Assembly (NCBI RefSeq): GCF_002994745.2
Contig: NC_037094.1
Span: forward strand, 68,924,819-68,988,818
Direction of reading: 5' to 3'
DNA from: Rosa chinensis
Lineage: Eukaryota > Streptophyta > Magnoliopsida > Rosales > Rosaceae
Length of the DNA stretch: 64,000 bases
Position 1 is the stretch's first letter. The number at the start of each line of letters is the position of its first letter. Positions 48,440-61,600 of this stretch are shown piece by piece. The translations under genes were made by a program, and so were the position numbers. Below the pieces are notes generated by a model, which did no database searches, was not told the DNA's origin, and saw nothing but the letters and a program-made list of their open reading frames with translations.

Positions 48440-48955
48440 GGTATTGGAAATCGTCGCCGGAATTTGGTCGTCGGAGGTGGCCCAAGCTTGGCGGTGGTTG
48501 GCTGGTGGGCTGCCCTTTTGTTTTTTTTTCCTGCTTAGGCCTAAGCCTACTAGGGATTGGATCTGCTGGGCCTTGACTTCTTCTTCTGGCAGTGGGCCGT
48601 GGCACTTCCTTTTTTTTTCTTTCTTCTGGGCCGCTCCCAGTTTTTTTTTTCTTTCTGGCGGAACGTGGACCGCGAGCCCTTTCTTCTCTTTTTCTCCTTC
48701 TTCTGCTAGCATGTGGGCCTAGTAGGGCCTCTCCGAAACTCTGGGCTGCCCTTTTTTTTTTTTTTTTTTCCTTTTCTTTTCTGCCAACTGGGCTACGTCC
48801 TCCTTTCTTTTTTCTTTCTGGGCCATTGCCTCTTTTTTCTTTGCACTGGGTTGCCCTTTTTTTTTCTTTTTTTGGGAGACAAAGGTGGGGGTCGGTGGTT
48901 GTTATGGTTTGAAGGCTACGATTTTAGGGTTTCAGGGTTAGGGCTTCGTGCTGAT
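48440..48955. repeat. GGGCC / poly-T low-complexity leader of Copia-2
   Basis: Alternating T-runs (up to ~18) and CTGGGCC-like blocks between primer site and gag. The long Phe-rich ORFs here are composition artefacts. Confidence 0.75.
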
Positions 48956-48959
48956 AACG

Positions 48960-49193
48960 TGTTTTAGGAAAATTGAAATTGGGAGAGAATTGAGTCGTGA
49001 TTTCATTGATAATAGGGGCATCTTTATATAAAGGATTACAAGCATAGAGATAGAGTTGTACATGGAAATATAATCGTACAATGATTGGATATCTACGAAT
49101 ATCTCCTAGAATATCTCTAACATAAACCCTATTACAACTAGAGCAAGTAATCTAGAGTTTTAGCCAAACACATATTCTGGATTTACTTAAACA
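48960..49193 (-). repeat. Copia-2 5' LTR
   Basis: Plus strand TGTTTTAGGAAAATTG to ACTTAAACA. The inner neighbour CGTGCTGATAA is the primer-binding site read in reverse. Confidence 0.9.
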
Positions 49194-49296
49194 AAAAGTG
49201 TTTAAAAAGTAAAATAATTGAATATGTTGTAGGCTAAAACCCTATCCACGAGGCCCTTAGGCCGTCATGTCTTTAGGTCGGACCGACCCAAGCCTG

Positions 49297-49302
49297 TCCA
49301 GT

Positions 49303-49343
<41 letters not shown>

Positions 49344-49344
49344 T
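49297..49344. repeat. (TA)n then (CA)n microsatellite
   Basis: Directly visible; it abuts fold-back element A. Confidence 0.93.
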
Positions 49345-49727
49345 ACGGACGTCCGTACCTTTTTTTAGGTACGGATTTTCAGTTTTTTCCCACTTTCCGA
49401 TCACACATTTACATGTTAACCATTCAGTTTTGAGGTCCTAATGTATAGATCATCTCTGCAAAATTTCAGCCAAATTGATGATCGTTAAGGCATTCAAAAC
49501 TGCAATTTACAACAATATACACGAACGGTTTTGGTTCGACAGATTCGGTTCGTTCGTGTAAATTGCAGTTTTGGATGCCTTAACGATCATCAATTTGGCT
49601 GAAAATTTGCAGAAGTGATCTATACATTAGGACCTAAAAACTGAACGGTTAAGATATGAATGTGTGATCGAAAAGTAAGAAAAAAATGGAAATCTGTTCC
49701 TAAGCTTAGGAACGGAGGTCCGTTCCT
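49345..49727. mobile_element. Fold-back MITE, copy A
   Basis: Two near-complementary arms (about 49345-49515 and 49560-49727) around a short centre form one long hairpin. The interior includes CCAAATTGATGATCGTTAAG, and its complement lies in the other arm. Bordered by TA/CA microsatellites. Confidence 0.85.
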
Positions 49728-49804
49728 GAGCAAAGTTCTCTATATATATATATATATATATAAGTACCCAACCCAAGCCTGCTCATTTTATAGGAGAGGG
49801 AGGA

Positions 49805-50168
49805 TCTAGAGAGGACCTCCTTAAACTTGAAAAGTGAGGATGTTTTTATTTTTAGCTTGTAGTTTAATAATCTAAACCATTCATCTTGTAGTTACATGCA
49901 CACATATGAATCCTACAAGAAATTAGACAAATTGCTAAACGTTTAAGCATTTGATTAGCACAATATTCATTTTAATTTTATCTCACGAACCACATTTTTT
50001 ACACAATTTTGAATGACAAAATGATTATGGATTTAGTTGATTTTTTGTAGACACAATTCTTGTATAAGAATCTAAAGGATCAACGGTTGAAATCATTAAA
50101 TTAGGTCACATACTAGTATGAAAGAGTGAAAATCCTCAAATTCTTAAAGTTAGGAGGTCCTCTCTATA
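49805..50168. mobile_element. Fold-back-like MITE of a different family (copy B)
   Basis: Inverted ends TCTAGAGAGGACCTCCTTAA and its complement near 50150; the interior differs from copies A, C and D. AT microsatellites lie on both sides. Confidence 0.7.
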
Positions 50169-50173
50169 ACGGG

Positions 50174-50212
<39 letters not shown>

Positions 50213-50245
50213 TTATATATTTTTATATATATATATATATATATA

Positions 50246-50652
50246 GGGCCCTTCCACTAAGGGATCTTTTTTTTTTTGTCATTTTAAGGGATACCATGTG
50301 GGACCCACTTTTAAATTGCATTTCGGTATCTCGATCATTTAGTTTTTAGGTCCTAATGTATAGATCACTTCAACAAATTTCATCCAAATTGATGATTGTT
50401 AAGGTATCAAACTAGATTAAATCAATGGACGAACTGAATCTGTCGAACCTAAACCGTTCATGTTTATAATTGTTAAATCGTTGTTTTGAATGCCTTAATG
50501 ATTATCAATTTGGCTGAAAATTTGCAGAGGTGATCTACTCATATAGATCTAAAAATTGAACAGTTGAGATGTGAATATATGATCGAAAAGTGAGTTTAAT
50601 AAGCGATCCCTTAAAATGTTAAAAAAAAAAGATCCCTCACTAGAAGGGTCCT
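50246..50652. mobile_element. Fold-back MITE, copy C
   Basis: Inverted ends (GGGCCCTTCCACTAAGGGATC and its imperfect complement to 50652). The interior shares CCAAATTGATGATTGTTAAGG with copy A. (TA)n precedes it and (CA)n follows. Confidence 0.8.
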
Positions 50653-50750
50653 GCACACACACACACTGGCGAACTGAGCTAGGGGCAAGAGGGGGCTTAT
50701 GCGCCCATTGAATTTGTGTCTACAATGTACTTAATTGATGATAAGAAAGC

Positions 50751-50944
50751 TTTTTTTTTTTTTTGACTTTGTCAAGGGGAACCCAAAGGCTTCCTAGGCC
50801 CAAGATAAACCCCTTCGGCGCATGTGAAATGCTCCAACTGTGCATTGCAGCACAGTGCCTGGCCACTTTGACAGCTTCGGGATTCGAACCTAGGTTGGGG
50901 AGCACACCCAACTAGGCAAGAACCACTAGGCCACTTGCAGTGGT
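50751..50944 (-). mobile_element. Au-like tRNA-derived SINE
   Basis: On the minus strand: box A-like TGGCCTAGTGG, box B GGTTCGAATCC, and a tail ending in a T-run on the plus strand (50751-50764). Flanked by a 12-bp duplication TGATAAGAAAGC (50739-50750 and 50945-50956). Confidence 0.9.
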
Positions 50945-50956
50945 TGATAAGAAAGC

Positions 50957-53298
50957 TAGCAGACAATATAATAACATACTAGACTCCAAACACACCCTAT
51001 AGGTGTGGATAATTACGTGAGAAGTTATTCCACATAATGTGGAGGAAATTGCTGCACATATTTTGTTTTTGATTTTTGATTTTTGACCATTTTGTTTTTA
51101 TCAAATATTTCAGTTCAAATGTTTTTTAATATTTGAGAGATATTTTAATAAAAAATTTCTATTTTGGCTGACAAACTCTCTTATTTTAATAATAGTATAG
51201 ATATGTCCCCACTTAACCCAATACTTTAATAATATATATAATTCATATAGATTAAATAAGCTTAAAACGTGTAGCAGCCAACATGCTTTTTATGGGACAA
51301 AGTGCTATTAAAGAAATTCTCGTCCGGCGGCGGCCCTGGCATCTCGGCTGGCCTTGGCCTCGCCGACGTCACGCTGTTTTGCTGCCGAACGGGGACTGAT
51401 TTGCGATCGTTCAAGGGTTCCCTTGTGTTTGGTGTAGCTCAAGGTTCTGGCAGGAGGTGTTTGGCTTCGGGTTGGGTGCGACATCTCTGGGAGGTGGCAG
51501 TTTCTCGTTTTGCTGGTGGCTTGGATTGATGGCGCCGCTCGAAATGGAGGGTGGTGTGGATCGAGGTCGCCGAAAACGGGGCAGGTTGTGGTGGCGTTGC
51601 TGTGATAGCGAGGTTCATCGTGATTTTGGTCGTGGCGGCGGGGTTCCGTCGTGATTGGGTCATGGAGGTCTTGGCTTGGGGTGGCAAAATCAGGGTGGCG
51701 CTGGGATGGTTTGGTGGTCTGGAGGTGGAGGCTGCATCTGAGCCAAGCTGGGCCTGCTGGTCCTTGAATGGGCCTTCTCTTGGGCTACCTTGGACTGTAC
51801 AAGCTTTGGGCTAGGGCTTTTACCCTAGGCCCATAAAATTTTTCTTTGTTTTAGAGATACTATGTTAGTAGTTTTTACTTTCAATAATTCCCTGAGTGTT
51901 TAGGGATCTATACACTTTATGTGTCTATAGTGCCTTTGGAGTAGTACTGAAGGAGGATTTACGCTAGTCTCTACGAATTTAATGTATAATGAGTGGACCT
52001 ATTTCTATGTACCACCGTGGGTACTACCACACTTTCTTGATCTGTCTAGTTGACGGCAGCAGAAGGGTATGTAATGGTCATTCTGGCATGCGATGAATGA
52101 TACTAATGCGCGTTTTGAGTTTGATTAATATATATATATATATAAGAAACATAAAGGCAAATGACCTCATCTAACAAAAAAAGAAGAAGCCAATATATGA
52201 CCAACATAACCGATACGTGATTAAACAAGGCTCCTATGTCCCAAATTCTCAAAACCAAATTAAAATTGTGGGCAGCCATGAAAGTCCAAGAGTCCAAAAG
52301 AGAAAATTCCAACCAGAAGAAAAACTTTGATTTACCCAACGGAGACGAACTAATGAAGCACTAGAAGATAAAAGCCCTTTTGACAACAAACAAATTCTTT
52401 TCTCTGTATTTCTACTTCTCTTTAGTCTGACCAACAAGTACAACACAAGTTAGATTTTCTTCTTCTTTCTATTTTTACAAAAATTTCTTTTTTTAATCGT
52501 TTGGATATAAAGTTGTAGAATGCTAAGTTTGATTATTGTTGTATGGTTTAATTTTTTTTTTCAATGGGAATTGATATCATTAAGATCAACAGCCGACCAA
52601 CAAACTGTTAAAGGCTAAAGTCTAACTGTACTTACAACAAGATAACCGGCAAGAAAATCCGGAAACCCTATTCTAACCAAAACAAACTCATTACAAGTCG
52701 ATGATAAGCTCGATAAAATTAGTGAACTTACAAACAAAGAAACTCCGTGTCGTCTAGGGTAAAATCATTGACTAGCATCCCCATTGGCCAGGCGTGCAAT
52801 TGCGGTACCAATAGAAAGCCACTTCCTAGCAAACAAATAGGAGCACCTCTTTATTCATAAGCTGCTTGAAAAAAAGCCAATGTTATTCCAGATAATTACC
52901 AACTCCCGTAGCAGTCTTGATCTGACAACGATTGGTCCTGGACCATTTACCGGCCCAAATGCCCAAGAAGGTCTACCTCTTAGGCCAGACCCACCCTGAT
53001 CATTAAGTGATAAATGAGGGTAGCAAGACACCCTCCCTACTAGCCCACAACACAGGGCCCAATAACCCAAATTTGAGTCCAGGCCCAAGCCCAAACCTGA
53101 GCTAAGTGAGCAGAAGCCCTAGTTTGCTTCTGCCTGTCCATCACAGCAGCCGCCAAATTTTTCGGTGGTCAGTCTCTCCAGCACTGCATCCTCGTCAATC
53201 TGGTTCCGCTGCCTCCCTTTTAAGATCCAAGCCAGCAACAAAACACCAGCTGGAATCAGGGAAAGAAAACCCGATCTCTTTCACTTAATACTTGCTGG
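50957..53298. other. Mixed repeat remnants, no supported gene
   Basis: 51300-51840 is a GC-rich block with overlapping ORFs on both strands and no recognisable domain. 51840-52110 resembles the 3' end of a retroposon. 52546-53100 starts with a T-run and may be a reversed LINE fragment. (TA)n at 52125-52142. Confidence 0.4.
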
Positions 53299-54279
53299 TA
53301 GGGCTGGGCACGGTCCCAGACCGGCACCATATTTACAGGGACCGGGACCGGGACTGAGCCTGAAGTTTTCCGGTCAGTCTCAAATCAAGTTTTCCGGAGG
53401 TCGGGACTGGAGAGAGCTTGGACCGAAGTTTCAGGGCAGGGTTTCTCGGGTTTTCGAGCCTTTTGCACCATCATGAGATTTGGTTTATGCTTTGGTTTTA
53501 CTTTTCACGAATTGAAGATCAACACAAGAATGACAAGCTATTGAAGAAAATAGAAGATCAACACAAGATATTGAAGAAAATTGCAATCGAAATCGAAATA
53601 TACAAGCCTTCAAGGCTACTGATCAAAATCCAAAATCCCTAAAAAAAAATAACAAAAATCTCATGTCCACCAATTAACCCCCAAATCAGTAAATCCCCTT
53701 TACATAGATGGAGAAAACATGCTAAATTGCTTGAAGACATGAAGTAATTGACCCCTCTCACCCCTGATTCTCTTGGCCCTCTCCCCAACATGGCATGGAT
53801 CTGGAAACTGAAACTTCCCGATCTGCAACTCTGTTTACATCAACACATGAACCAAAATTTGAGGTATGGAGGAATAAAAATGAAAATCTTGGGTATCTAA
53901 GATGACGAAAATCATAGCTAGAAGAAGACAGAAAAGGTATGAACAGAGAATAAGAGAGGAGATGAGAGAAGAAGAAGAAGACGAAGAAGAAGAAGAGGAG
54001 GAGGAGAAAAGAAAAGAGGAGAAGAAGTGTGCGGCAGTGAAAAGAGAAAGAGAGAGAGAGTAGAGTAAATAGGTTTACTATTATATAGTTAATAGATAAA
54101 GTCAGAAAACGGGCATTCCGGCTTTTTTTATTTTTGATTTCTTAGGACTGGGCCCGGACCGTTTTATATTGCTTTCGGGCTAGGCGTTACAAAACTGTGA
54201 AATTTTTTAAAAAAACCCGGACCATTTGGGCCAGTCCCGGGCGGATTTTTTTGGTTTTCGGGCTAAATGCCCAGCCCTA
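53299..54279. mobile_element. Non-autonomous hAT element
   Basis: Ends TAGGGCTGGGC and its complement GCCCAGCCCTA; 8-bp flanks CTTGCTGG and CCTGCTGG differ at one base. Inside are GGGACCGGGAC-type subterminal repeats and a GAA-rich stretch (53965-54060), with no transposase. Confidence 0.88.
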
Positions 54280-54287
54280 CCTGCTGG

Positions 54288-54925
54288 AATTCGATGGAAA
54301 ACGCCTCCTAACTCTCTCTGAGACTGGTAGCCAACAATTCAAACAAAGTCTTGGGAATAGGACAAGAGATCGGAGCCGCGCCGGACCCAATCCTAGACCA
54401 GATTGGATTATGCCTCGTCTGCAACCAGGATCCAACCAAAATCACAGCTGTGCCTCGATTCTTTTAAGAGAAGAAGAAAGCCAAACTTTTGGCGTCGCTA
54501 GACTGGACGGGGGTGGGGACGCTGCTGCTGGAACTCGAAACCCTAGGTTTCGTCGAGAGAGAGGTCGAGGTCCTTTTTTTTACCTTTGTTGTATGGTTTA
54601 ATAGTTTAATTAATTGGATTAGAATATAATGGCTTTTAGCTAGCAATCTCGATACAAGATGATGATTTATTTAAATTTGTTTATCGATCAATTTTATCGT
54701 TTTTTGTTTATTTGGTTCTATAATTTTTTTTTTTGCTAAGTACTTATTCAAATTGTTATGATATTGAATAATTACAGGTTGTGCTAAACAACGAATTGTC
54801 TCTAATTTTATTGTTTAAATTTTTTACAAGTTATGTAATAATTCCAGACCGTTCTTCATAGCCAGAAACTCTATATGAAGAGGAGAACTGACAAAATTCA
54901 TTATGTGTGAGAAAGTAGCAAGAAA
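54288..54925. other. Continuation of the sequence split by the 981-bp hAT; no clear gene
   Basis: A frame to 54601 is open but matches nothing I know; the rest is AT-rich. Confidence 0.4.
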
Positions 54926-55129
54926 CTACCCTTGAGAGTTACGAAGCACACCACATGTACCTCCAAATTGGACATTGGACAAAAAAGCACCGTCGACATT
55001 TAATTTTAGTACATGATCTTTAAGGACCTGCCATCGTTTACTACTCTTTTGGCTAGCAGAAGCAGGACTATTACTAGGCTTATTAGCCTGCAAATATTCC
55101 TCGTACCAAGCCATAGACAAGGAGATCAA
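54926..55129 (-). pseudogene. LINE RNase H-like fragment
   Basis: 67 codons on the minus strand reading LKLNVDGAF and GGTCGVLRNSQG, the start of the RNase H-like domain of plant LINEs. The rest of the domain is missing; 55130-55369 shows only AT-rich sequence and a T-run. Confidence 0.6.
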
Positions 55130-55369
55130 ACTTGATCCAGATTTAGAATGCCCTCTCCAAAGTTTGTCATGCGAAGTTATAATTAGTAAAGACTTAATTA
55201 AATTTTTATAGTTAGCTGATGAAAGTCAAGGATCAGGTTTTTTTTTTTTTTTGACGAAATAGATAGAACTGAAATTAAGATCAAGACTATGTACAAGGGA
55301 TATAAGTACACGTAACCTACGACGAAAGTTAGGATAAAAGTAGATACCTATACTAATTAAGTAGGGGGA

Positions 55370-55790
55370 GCCATTCTAATGAGGACCCCTAAAATGAGAA
55401 CTAGTTGAAGACTGAAATTAAATTTTTAGTCACCATAGGGGTAGGAGTGAAAATTCACTTTTCGATCACATTTCCGCAAATAAACCGTTAGATGTTTAGA
55501 TATTTATGTGTAGATCATTTATGCAATTTTTCAACCAAATTAAAAATCGTTAATACATTCATAAATCGTGATTTATCAGTTATGAACATGAACGGTTCAT
55601 GTTTGACAAATTTGGTTCGTCCATTGATTTGATCTAGTTCGGTACCTTAATGATTAACAATTTGGAAAAAAAATTCAGAAGTGATCTACCATGCATATAT
55701 AAACATCTAATAGTTGATTTGCCGTAATGTAATTGAAAAGTGGGTTTTATAAACCATTGATTAGAAAGTCCTCAAATAGTCCTCATTTTA
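55370..55790. mobile_element. Fold-back MITE, copy D
   Basis: Inverted ends near CTAATGAGGACCCCTAAAATG and CATTTTAGT; the interior again has the CCAAATTAAAAATCGTTAA / TTAATGATTAACAATTTGG pair seen in copies A and C. Confidence 0.7.
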
Positions 55791-55792
55791 GT

Positions 55793-56120
55793 TGTAACGT
55801 CTCGTATCCCAATTTACCCGTTGACTAGTCATTTGGACGGTAAAAGACAATTACTTTCACCTTTTACGTTGTTTCGATACTTTTAGTGGCCCTAAAAGTT
55901 GACTTTTTGTTCGAATTATAATTTGAGAAAATTTAATTCATTAAAGTTGTAGAGGACTTTAAACTGAGTGCGTGCATATATGGTACGTAAAAATCGGAGT
56001 TCGTATGCGAAAGTTATAAGCGAAATACCAAAGTTGCTGTAGATGGAAATTTGGTATAAATTCGAATTTTTTTACTGTAGGCCGGTAAATTTCTTTTTCT
56101 TTTCTCTCTCCTTCCCCCGT

Positions 56121-56164
<44 letters not shown>

Positions 56165-57784
56165 GCAACTCTCTCTCTCCACCTCCAGGCCACCTGAAGG
56201 CGTGCAACCGGCGTTGTTGGATTTGTCTCCTCTTCCTCTCGACGCCTACGGTGGTATCTCACGAAAACTTGGCCGGAAAACGACGAACCAAGTCATGGAA
56301 ATTACTGTAGCAAAATGGGTCAACGCCGAGTTCTCCCATTTCCGGCCACCACAGGTGACCAAACCAGGTTTTTTGGAAGCGGCTTGAACCGCACTTCATG
56401 CTCTCCAAACCTCTTCCAGCGATTTGAAGCATAGAGGAAGAAAGCATAATTGGAAAATTTCACTGTACAATCGGGTTGCTTGATTGTTAGACCACTTCGA
56501 GGTATTTTCTGACTTTGTCACAGTTGAAAAAGTTGTTAGTTTTGTTGAGTAGGTGTTGCTGCCAAAATTTGGTGCCCATCGGAGGTGGTGGCCGGCGGCG
56601 TGTGGGGCCTACATGCCGCCACTGTGGGTGGCACGTAGAGGCGCGTAAAGCAGGTTTCTGGCTTCGATTTTTAGCTAGTTAAATCCTATATTTGTTGTAG
56701 AGGTTGAATATGTGATTTTAGTGAATTTTGGAGAAGTTTGACATTGATTGTGAATTTCCGAAGTTTGGAGTTTCAGATGTCGATTTGTGGGAATCCGACC
56801 TTCGGATTTCCTTTGTTTCCGCTATGGAATACTTTAATCGATGGATTGATATTAGTGGTGAAGTTTGGCTTGAATCCGGAAAGAAATGGAGATATTGGTT
56901 TATGAGGGGTTTTCGGGTTTTGTTTTAGAATCGTATTTATTTGTCAAATTAATTGTTGTTTACGGAATATAATTGTGTACAGGACGAGGTACCGACCCAT
57001 TGCTTGACGAGGATCCTTACGCTTGGGTACCACGTTAGCGGTATACTGTGAGTGAACCTTTGATTTTAATGATGCATGCAAAGTATTTTCCGAATTATTG
57101 ATTTACTCATTTATCTTTTCAATTATCGAGCATATATTTTGATCTCGGATTATAAATTGATTTATGAAATGAATTGGTTTCGGATTTATTTTTGTTTTAT
57201 TGATTGGTGTTCCATCATGACTTTCGGATATGAATTTGTTATGCTCGGATTTGAATTTATGATTTATGTTGATTTTTCGACAAATTATTTTTCGAGGTGA
57301 TTTCTGGAATTGCATATTATATTTTCATTCGCCGATTTTGAGTTTTCTGAAAAGTGTTCGAAAATGGGATTTTCGAGGGAATTATACTAATCTATTATTT
57401 CTCGCTTATTTGTTGTTGGTTTTGAGAAGATATTTTTGGCGTGTGGGACACGTCGATGATATATTTGGTTTACTGTGAGAATTTGGGGAAGATTTATGGA
57501 TTAACTGGTTTGCGAATATTTTTCTTATGCCATACTTTGGGTGATTATTTGTCATGCTAGCATTGAGTCTGCCTTTGTGGCGACGTGATGGGATCGTGGC
57601 GCTGGTTACTGCTTTTGTGACAGTAATACTGAAGCCCAGTATCCTAATTGCCAGACATAGTGGCGTAAGGGTATATATGGGAGTATGAGAGTACTTTAGC
57701 CTGGGAGGCTATCACCCGAGCCTGAAATGCTCATTCGTATGACTATCATCTTCCCCTACTTATTATATTATTTTTGACTAGCCC
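55793..57784. repeat. 3'-truncated relative of the solo LTR
   Basis: Shares ordered blocks with 31164-33690: AACGTC(A/T)CGTAT at the start, GTTGACTTTTT, ATAATTTGAGAAAATTT, the GTGAGTG block near 57048, and TTGACTAGC near 57774. It ends there, lacking the last ~700 bp. A (CT)n microsatellite lies at 56122-56161. ORFs in this block are spurious. Confidence 0.72.
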
Positions 57785-58659
57785 CATTAGAAGATCTCCC
57801 ATTAAGTGGATTGCTTGCAACAATTGTAAATAGATACTTATAAACCAATTCGAAGAAGTGAAAGACTTTTTAAAACCTAGCCTAAAATTGATCTCGTTAA
57901 AACTTAGACAAAAACGAATCTTGTCCGACATGAAAATAATCACAACTTCAAGTATCGAATTCAAACATAATAAAGAAAAAGTCAGCATCCAATACGAACG
58001 ACGTTGCAGCAACTTCAAGTATCGTTAATATTAAAGCTGAAGGGTCATGGTCCCCACAGCATCCACTAGCATTTCCGACGTCGATCATCACCAGCATCGT
58101 AAGTATCACCAACTCTCTCACCTAGCAGTCAAGATCATTGCTAATAATAGCATCAAACCAGCTAGGATATTTTCTATTTTTGGTCCTACTTATATAATAT
58201 TAAACGAGCTAGGATATATTTCTTTTCTATTTTTGGTACTACTACTCATAGCTTAGATATTTTCCTTTTGTGGGTACGACGGGGCTAAAAGCGGGACATG
58301 CTGGAATAATAAGAGATGCATTACCTCCATAATATTTGTCGCATGCATCAGAGTTGGTCAATGATTCAATTTTCTGTGGCTCTTAATCGTTTTGAGTACA
58401 CAGTAAGATGAGTTTCTGGCTTTCTGCACATTTACTCTGCAGTCAAATTACAGTGTGGCCCTGTGTCTCAGATCCAAAACCTGCCCACAGACCTTCTTTC
58501 CACTTGTCCTAATTTCATAAACGTCTCGAAGGGTTGGACAATTCATGCAAGTTGGTGTTTCATTATTCTCAACAACCAAAAAGAAAAAGAAAAAGTTGAG
58601 GATCCTGAGGAATAGAGTTGATCAGTGAGTTGTTGTTGTGCTTTGGAATTTAGAGATCT
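57785..58659. other. Upstream region of SnRK2-B
   Basis: No coding sequence. The last ~150 bp share GCAAGTTGGTGTTT with SnRK2-A, so part of the leader was duplicated with the gene. Confidence 0.55.
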
Positions 58660-61600
58660 ATGGAGAGGTATGAGATTGTGAAAGATATTGGGTCTGGGAC
58701 TTCTGGGGTAGCAAGGTTGGTAAGAGATAAATGTACCGGAGAACACTTTGCCGTTAAGTTCATCGAGAGAGGCAACAAGGTCTGTTTCTTCATCTTCTTC
58801 ATCCCAATCTTAATTTTTTCTTTTCTTTTTTTTCTTTTTCTGTTTAGAATTTTTCAGGGTATTGGGTCATTCCCATTTCTGTGGTGTTGCAGATCAATGA
58901 AAATGTACAAGAAGAAATCATGAACCACAGATCCTTGAAGCATCCCAGTATTGTTCAATTCAAAGAGGTTAGCAATTAGTAATGAATTAGGTGAATATAT
59001 CCACAGATTCTATATGTTCGTCCCCTCCAATCACGACAATGACTTATTATGAATTAAAAAAAAAAAATTGAAAAGAAAAAGAAAAAAGAAAAAAGTATGA
59101 ATTTGCCTTTGTTACACTTTTTTTTTGCTTTAACATATACTGATGGCATGTTCTCTATCAATTTTGTATAACCGGCCCATTGCATAGGTTTCTATTTGTG
59201 TTTCTTGGGTCTGATCAATACTTTCGATCAAGTCATCACTACTAAAAAGGTCACTGCTCAATATTGGAGGCTATTGGCTCTGTAAGCGGGACAGCGGTTC
59301 TTTCAAATAAAATCCGAGACGAGCAATTCTCTTGAACCCAACCCAAACCACAAATGATATGGGTAGCACGCAAAGACGATCCACAACAAGTATATAGAAT
59401 CAAGAGTAGCTCCAATAACCCTACCAACCCGGTGATGGATGTTCTAAAAGAGTACAACACGAACATACCCCTAAAGTAGAATCGTAAACTCTAGCAGACT
59501 GAACTGTAATGCAAACTCTAGGGGAGAGAGTTTTGATTTTTCGTTTAGAGACTTTATATAACTTTTTTTCTACTGACAATAAAATTGAATTAGATTACTA
59601 TTTTTGAAATAAAGAGTTCATAAATTAATATGACCCTAGCTCATGGCCAAATAATATTACAAAGAATACTACTCTATTTAGATAATGTTAGCTCCGAGTA
59701 GTCTATGCTAACAAAATCAACTTGCCCCGTAGGCAATTTATTCTACCTAAGTCTAAACGCCGAGCATGTCATTATGGTATGATAAAGCCAGATACTTCTA
59801 CAAAGGTTTCTAGAGAGGTTTTTACTAGATAGACATTATTCTAACTAGAACAAAAATTAGGTAGTACGTGACAACCTCAAACTAATGAATTCGGATCTGA
59901 GAAAACTGGGTAGTGTCTTTAAATGGTAGATTAGGTAGAGAGAAACCCCGATGTAAAAACTTTGAAGGCAGGGAGGCTAGAAAACTCTAGCCACTGCTGC
60001 CTCCATGAGAGAGATGTTGAGTGTTAAAAAACAAAAACATTATGTTAATTATGAAAGAAAAGGAAAAATTGTATTTTAATGCAGTTATAATAAGTAGTGG
60101 GTAAATTTCTTGAAATAGATAGTGGGTAAATTTCTTGTCCTGAACATTTGGTCTAATGACATAAGTCTTTATTTTGTGAGTAGAAGGTATTGAGTTAGAT
60201 TTATGGACGAGTGGTCGTTGATAACTTGTTTGAGAGTATCATTAGCAATGCTAGTTATTTTTTAGTCAATTCATTTTTAGCCAAATAGTTAAATAGCTAC
60301 TTTGGCTAGCCACTTTTAAATTACCTCCGCATCAATTCTCTCTGTTTTAACTAGTTTTGAATTTACATTATTTTTTGAATGAAGAAAAAATAGTTTAAAT
60401 GTATTTATAAATTAAACACAATTATTTTTTAAAAATGTTTTAAATTAATAAAAATAATAAAGAGCCTCATCTTGCTCTCGATATTTAGGGAGCGAGATAG
60501 CTACAAGTTAAAATGGAGAGTCACTTAGGAACCTGATGCAGTTACTTAAATTGATAAAAAACTAAACATGATCTCCTAAAATAGCTAAGGAGTCAAGTTA
60601 AAAAGTCGGCTAAAAATGCTCTAATTCTAGTTGTTGTATAGTAAAAATTAAATTGTTTCAATAATGTTTAAGTTCCTATTATTCACCAACTGTGGAAACC
60701 CAGCATGGTTGTAGAAACTAGCTTCCTTCTGCCACAGTGAAGTATTTTTTTCATAAGAACTGTCACCAGAGATAAGCTTAACTTTAGCTAGCTTTGTTAA
60801 TTAAGTGCATGTAAGGCCACCAAAGCTTAACCGTGGCGATGGTAGCGTGGCCATTGGCCAGTTTTCAATTTGTAGCTAGGACCAAAGCTTTGTGGCCATT
60901 ATGCCAAAGCTTAAAGGTAATAATATTTTTCGATATGTTAATTTTTTTTTTCAAAATGTTATTTTGCTTCCTCCACTATATGTTATGAAGTGGAAATAGT
61001 TATAATTTTATATGTTATGTTTAGAATTATTTGAGTCTCTTTCGTGCAGGTCCTCCTGACACCAACTCATCTATGCATTGTGATGGAGTATGCTGCTGGA
61101 GGAGAACTCTATGAGAGAATATGCAAAGCCGGTAGATTTAGTGAGACTGAGGTAAAGTAATTTTGTAGGAAGGGGTTGAGTTGGGATATGAGATCTTTTA
61201 AGGTCATCAGAAAATGAAATACTTCAATTTTTTTTTGTATTTTCACATTTAGTTTCAGTTGAAGTACTTTTTACTTTGCACTCAGTCATAACATAACTAA
61301 TTACAATCATTTGCATCAGGCAAGGTTTTTCTTCCAGCAATTGATATCAGGAGTTGATTACTGCCATACAATGGTATGTAAAATTTGTCAAAGTTCAGAT
61401 GAAGTGGTGTATACCACCTTTTTGTTCTCCCATTATCTTTGATAGTATTATTTGTGGTAAGGAATAATTTATTTACCGCAGAAAGTATGTCATAGAGACC
61501 TTAAGCTTGAAAATGCACTCTTAGATGACAGCACAGCACCTCGGGTGAAAATATGCGATTTTGGATCCTCAGAGGTATTTTTTTTCAAATGCATTTAGCG

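Larger units (their letters stand above)
42633..49193 (-). mobile_element. Copia-2, old minus-strand Copia retrotransposon
   Basis: 234-bp LTRs at both ends, tRNA-type primer site TTATCAGCACG inside the right-hand (5') LTR, polypurine tract AAGGGGGAG inside the left-hand (3') LTR, gag near 48 kb and pol remnants between. The frame is heavily eroded. It carries a nested hAT MITE (47338-47664). No clean 5-bp duplication: the flanks are A-runs. Confidence 0.88.

Noticed and set aside
48444..48967. Phe-rich ORFs on the plus strand
   Set aside because: Produced by T-runs in the Copia-2 leader.
51302..51814. GC-rich ORFs on both strands
   Set aside because: Four overlapping frames without any known domain; composition alone explains them.
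56014..56387. ORFs around the (CT)n tract
   Set aside because: They are Arg-Glu or Ser-Leu runs from a microsatellite inside a truncated LTR.
56043..57315. Host gene in the truncated LTR block
   Set aside because: Block order matches the solo LTR at 31164-33690.
59237..59250. CACTACTAAAAAGG in intron 2 of SnRK2-B, like a CACTA transposon end
   Set aside because: No matching inverted end or 3-bp duplication found in the intron.
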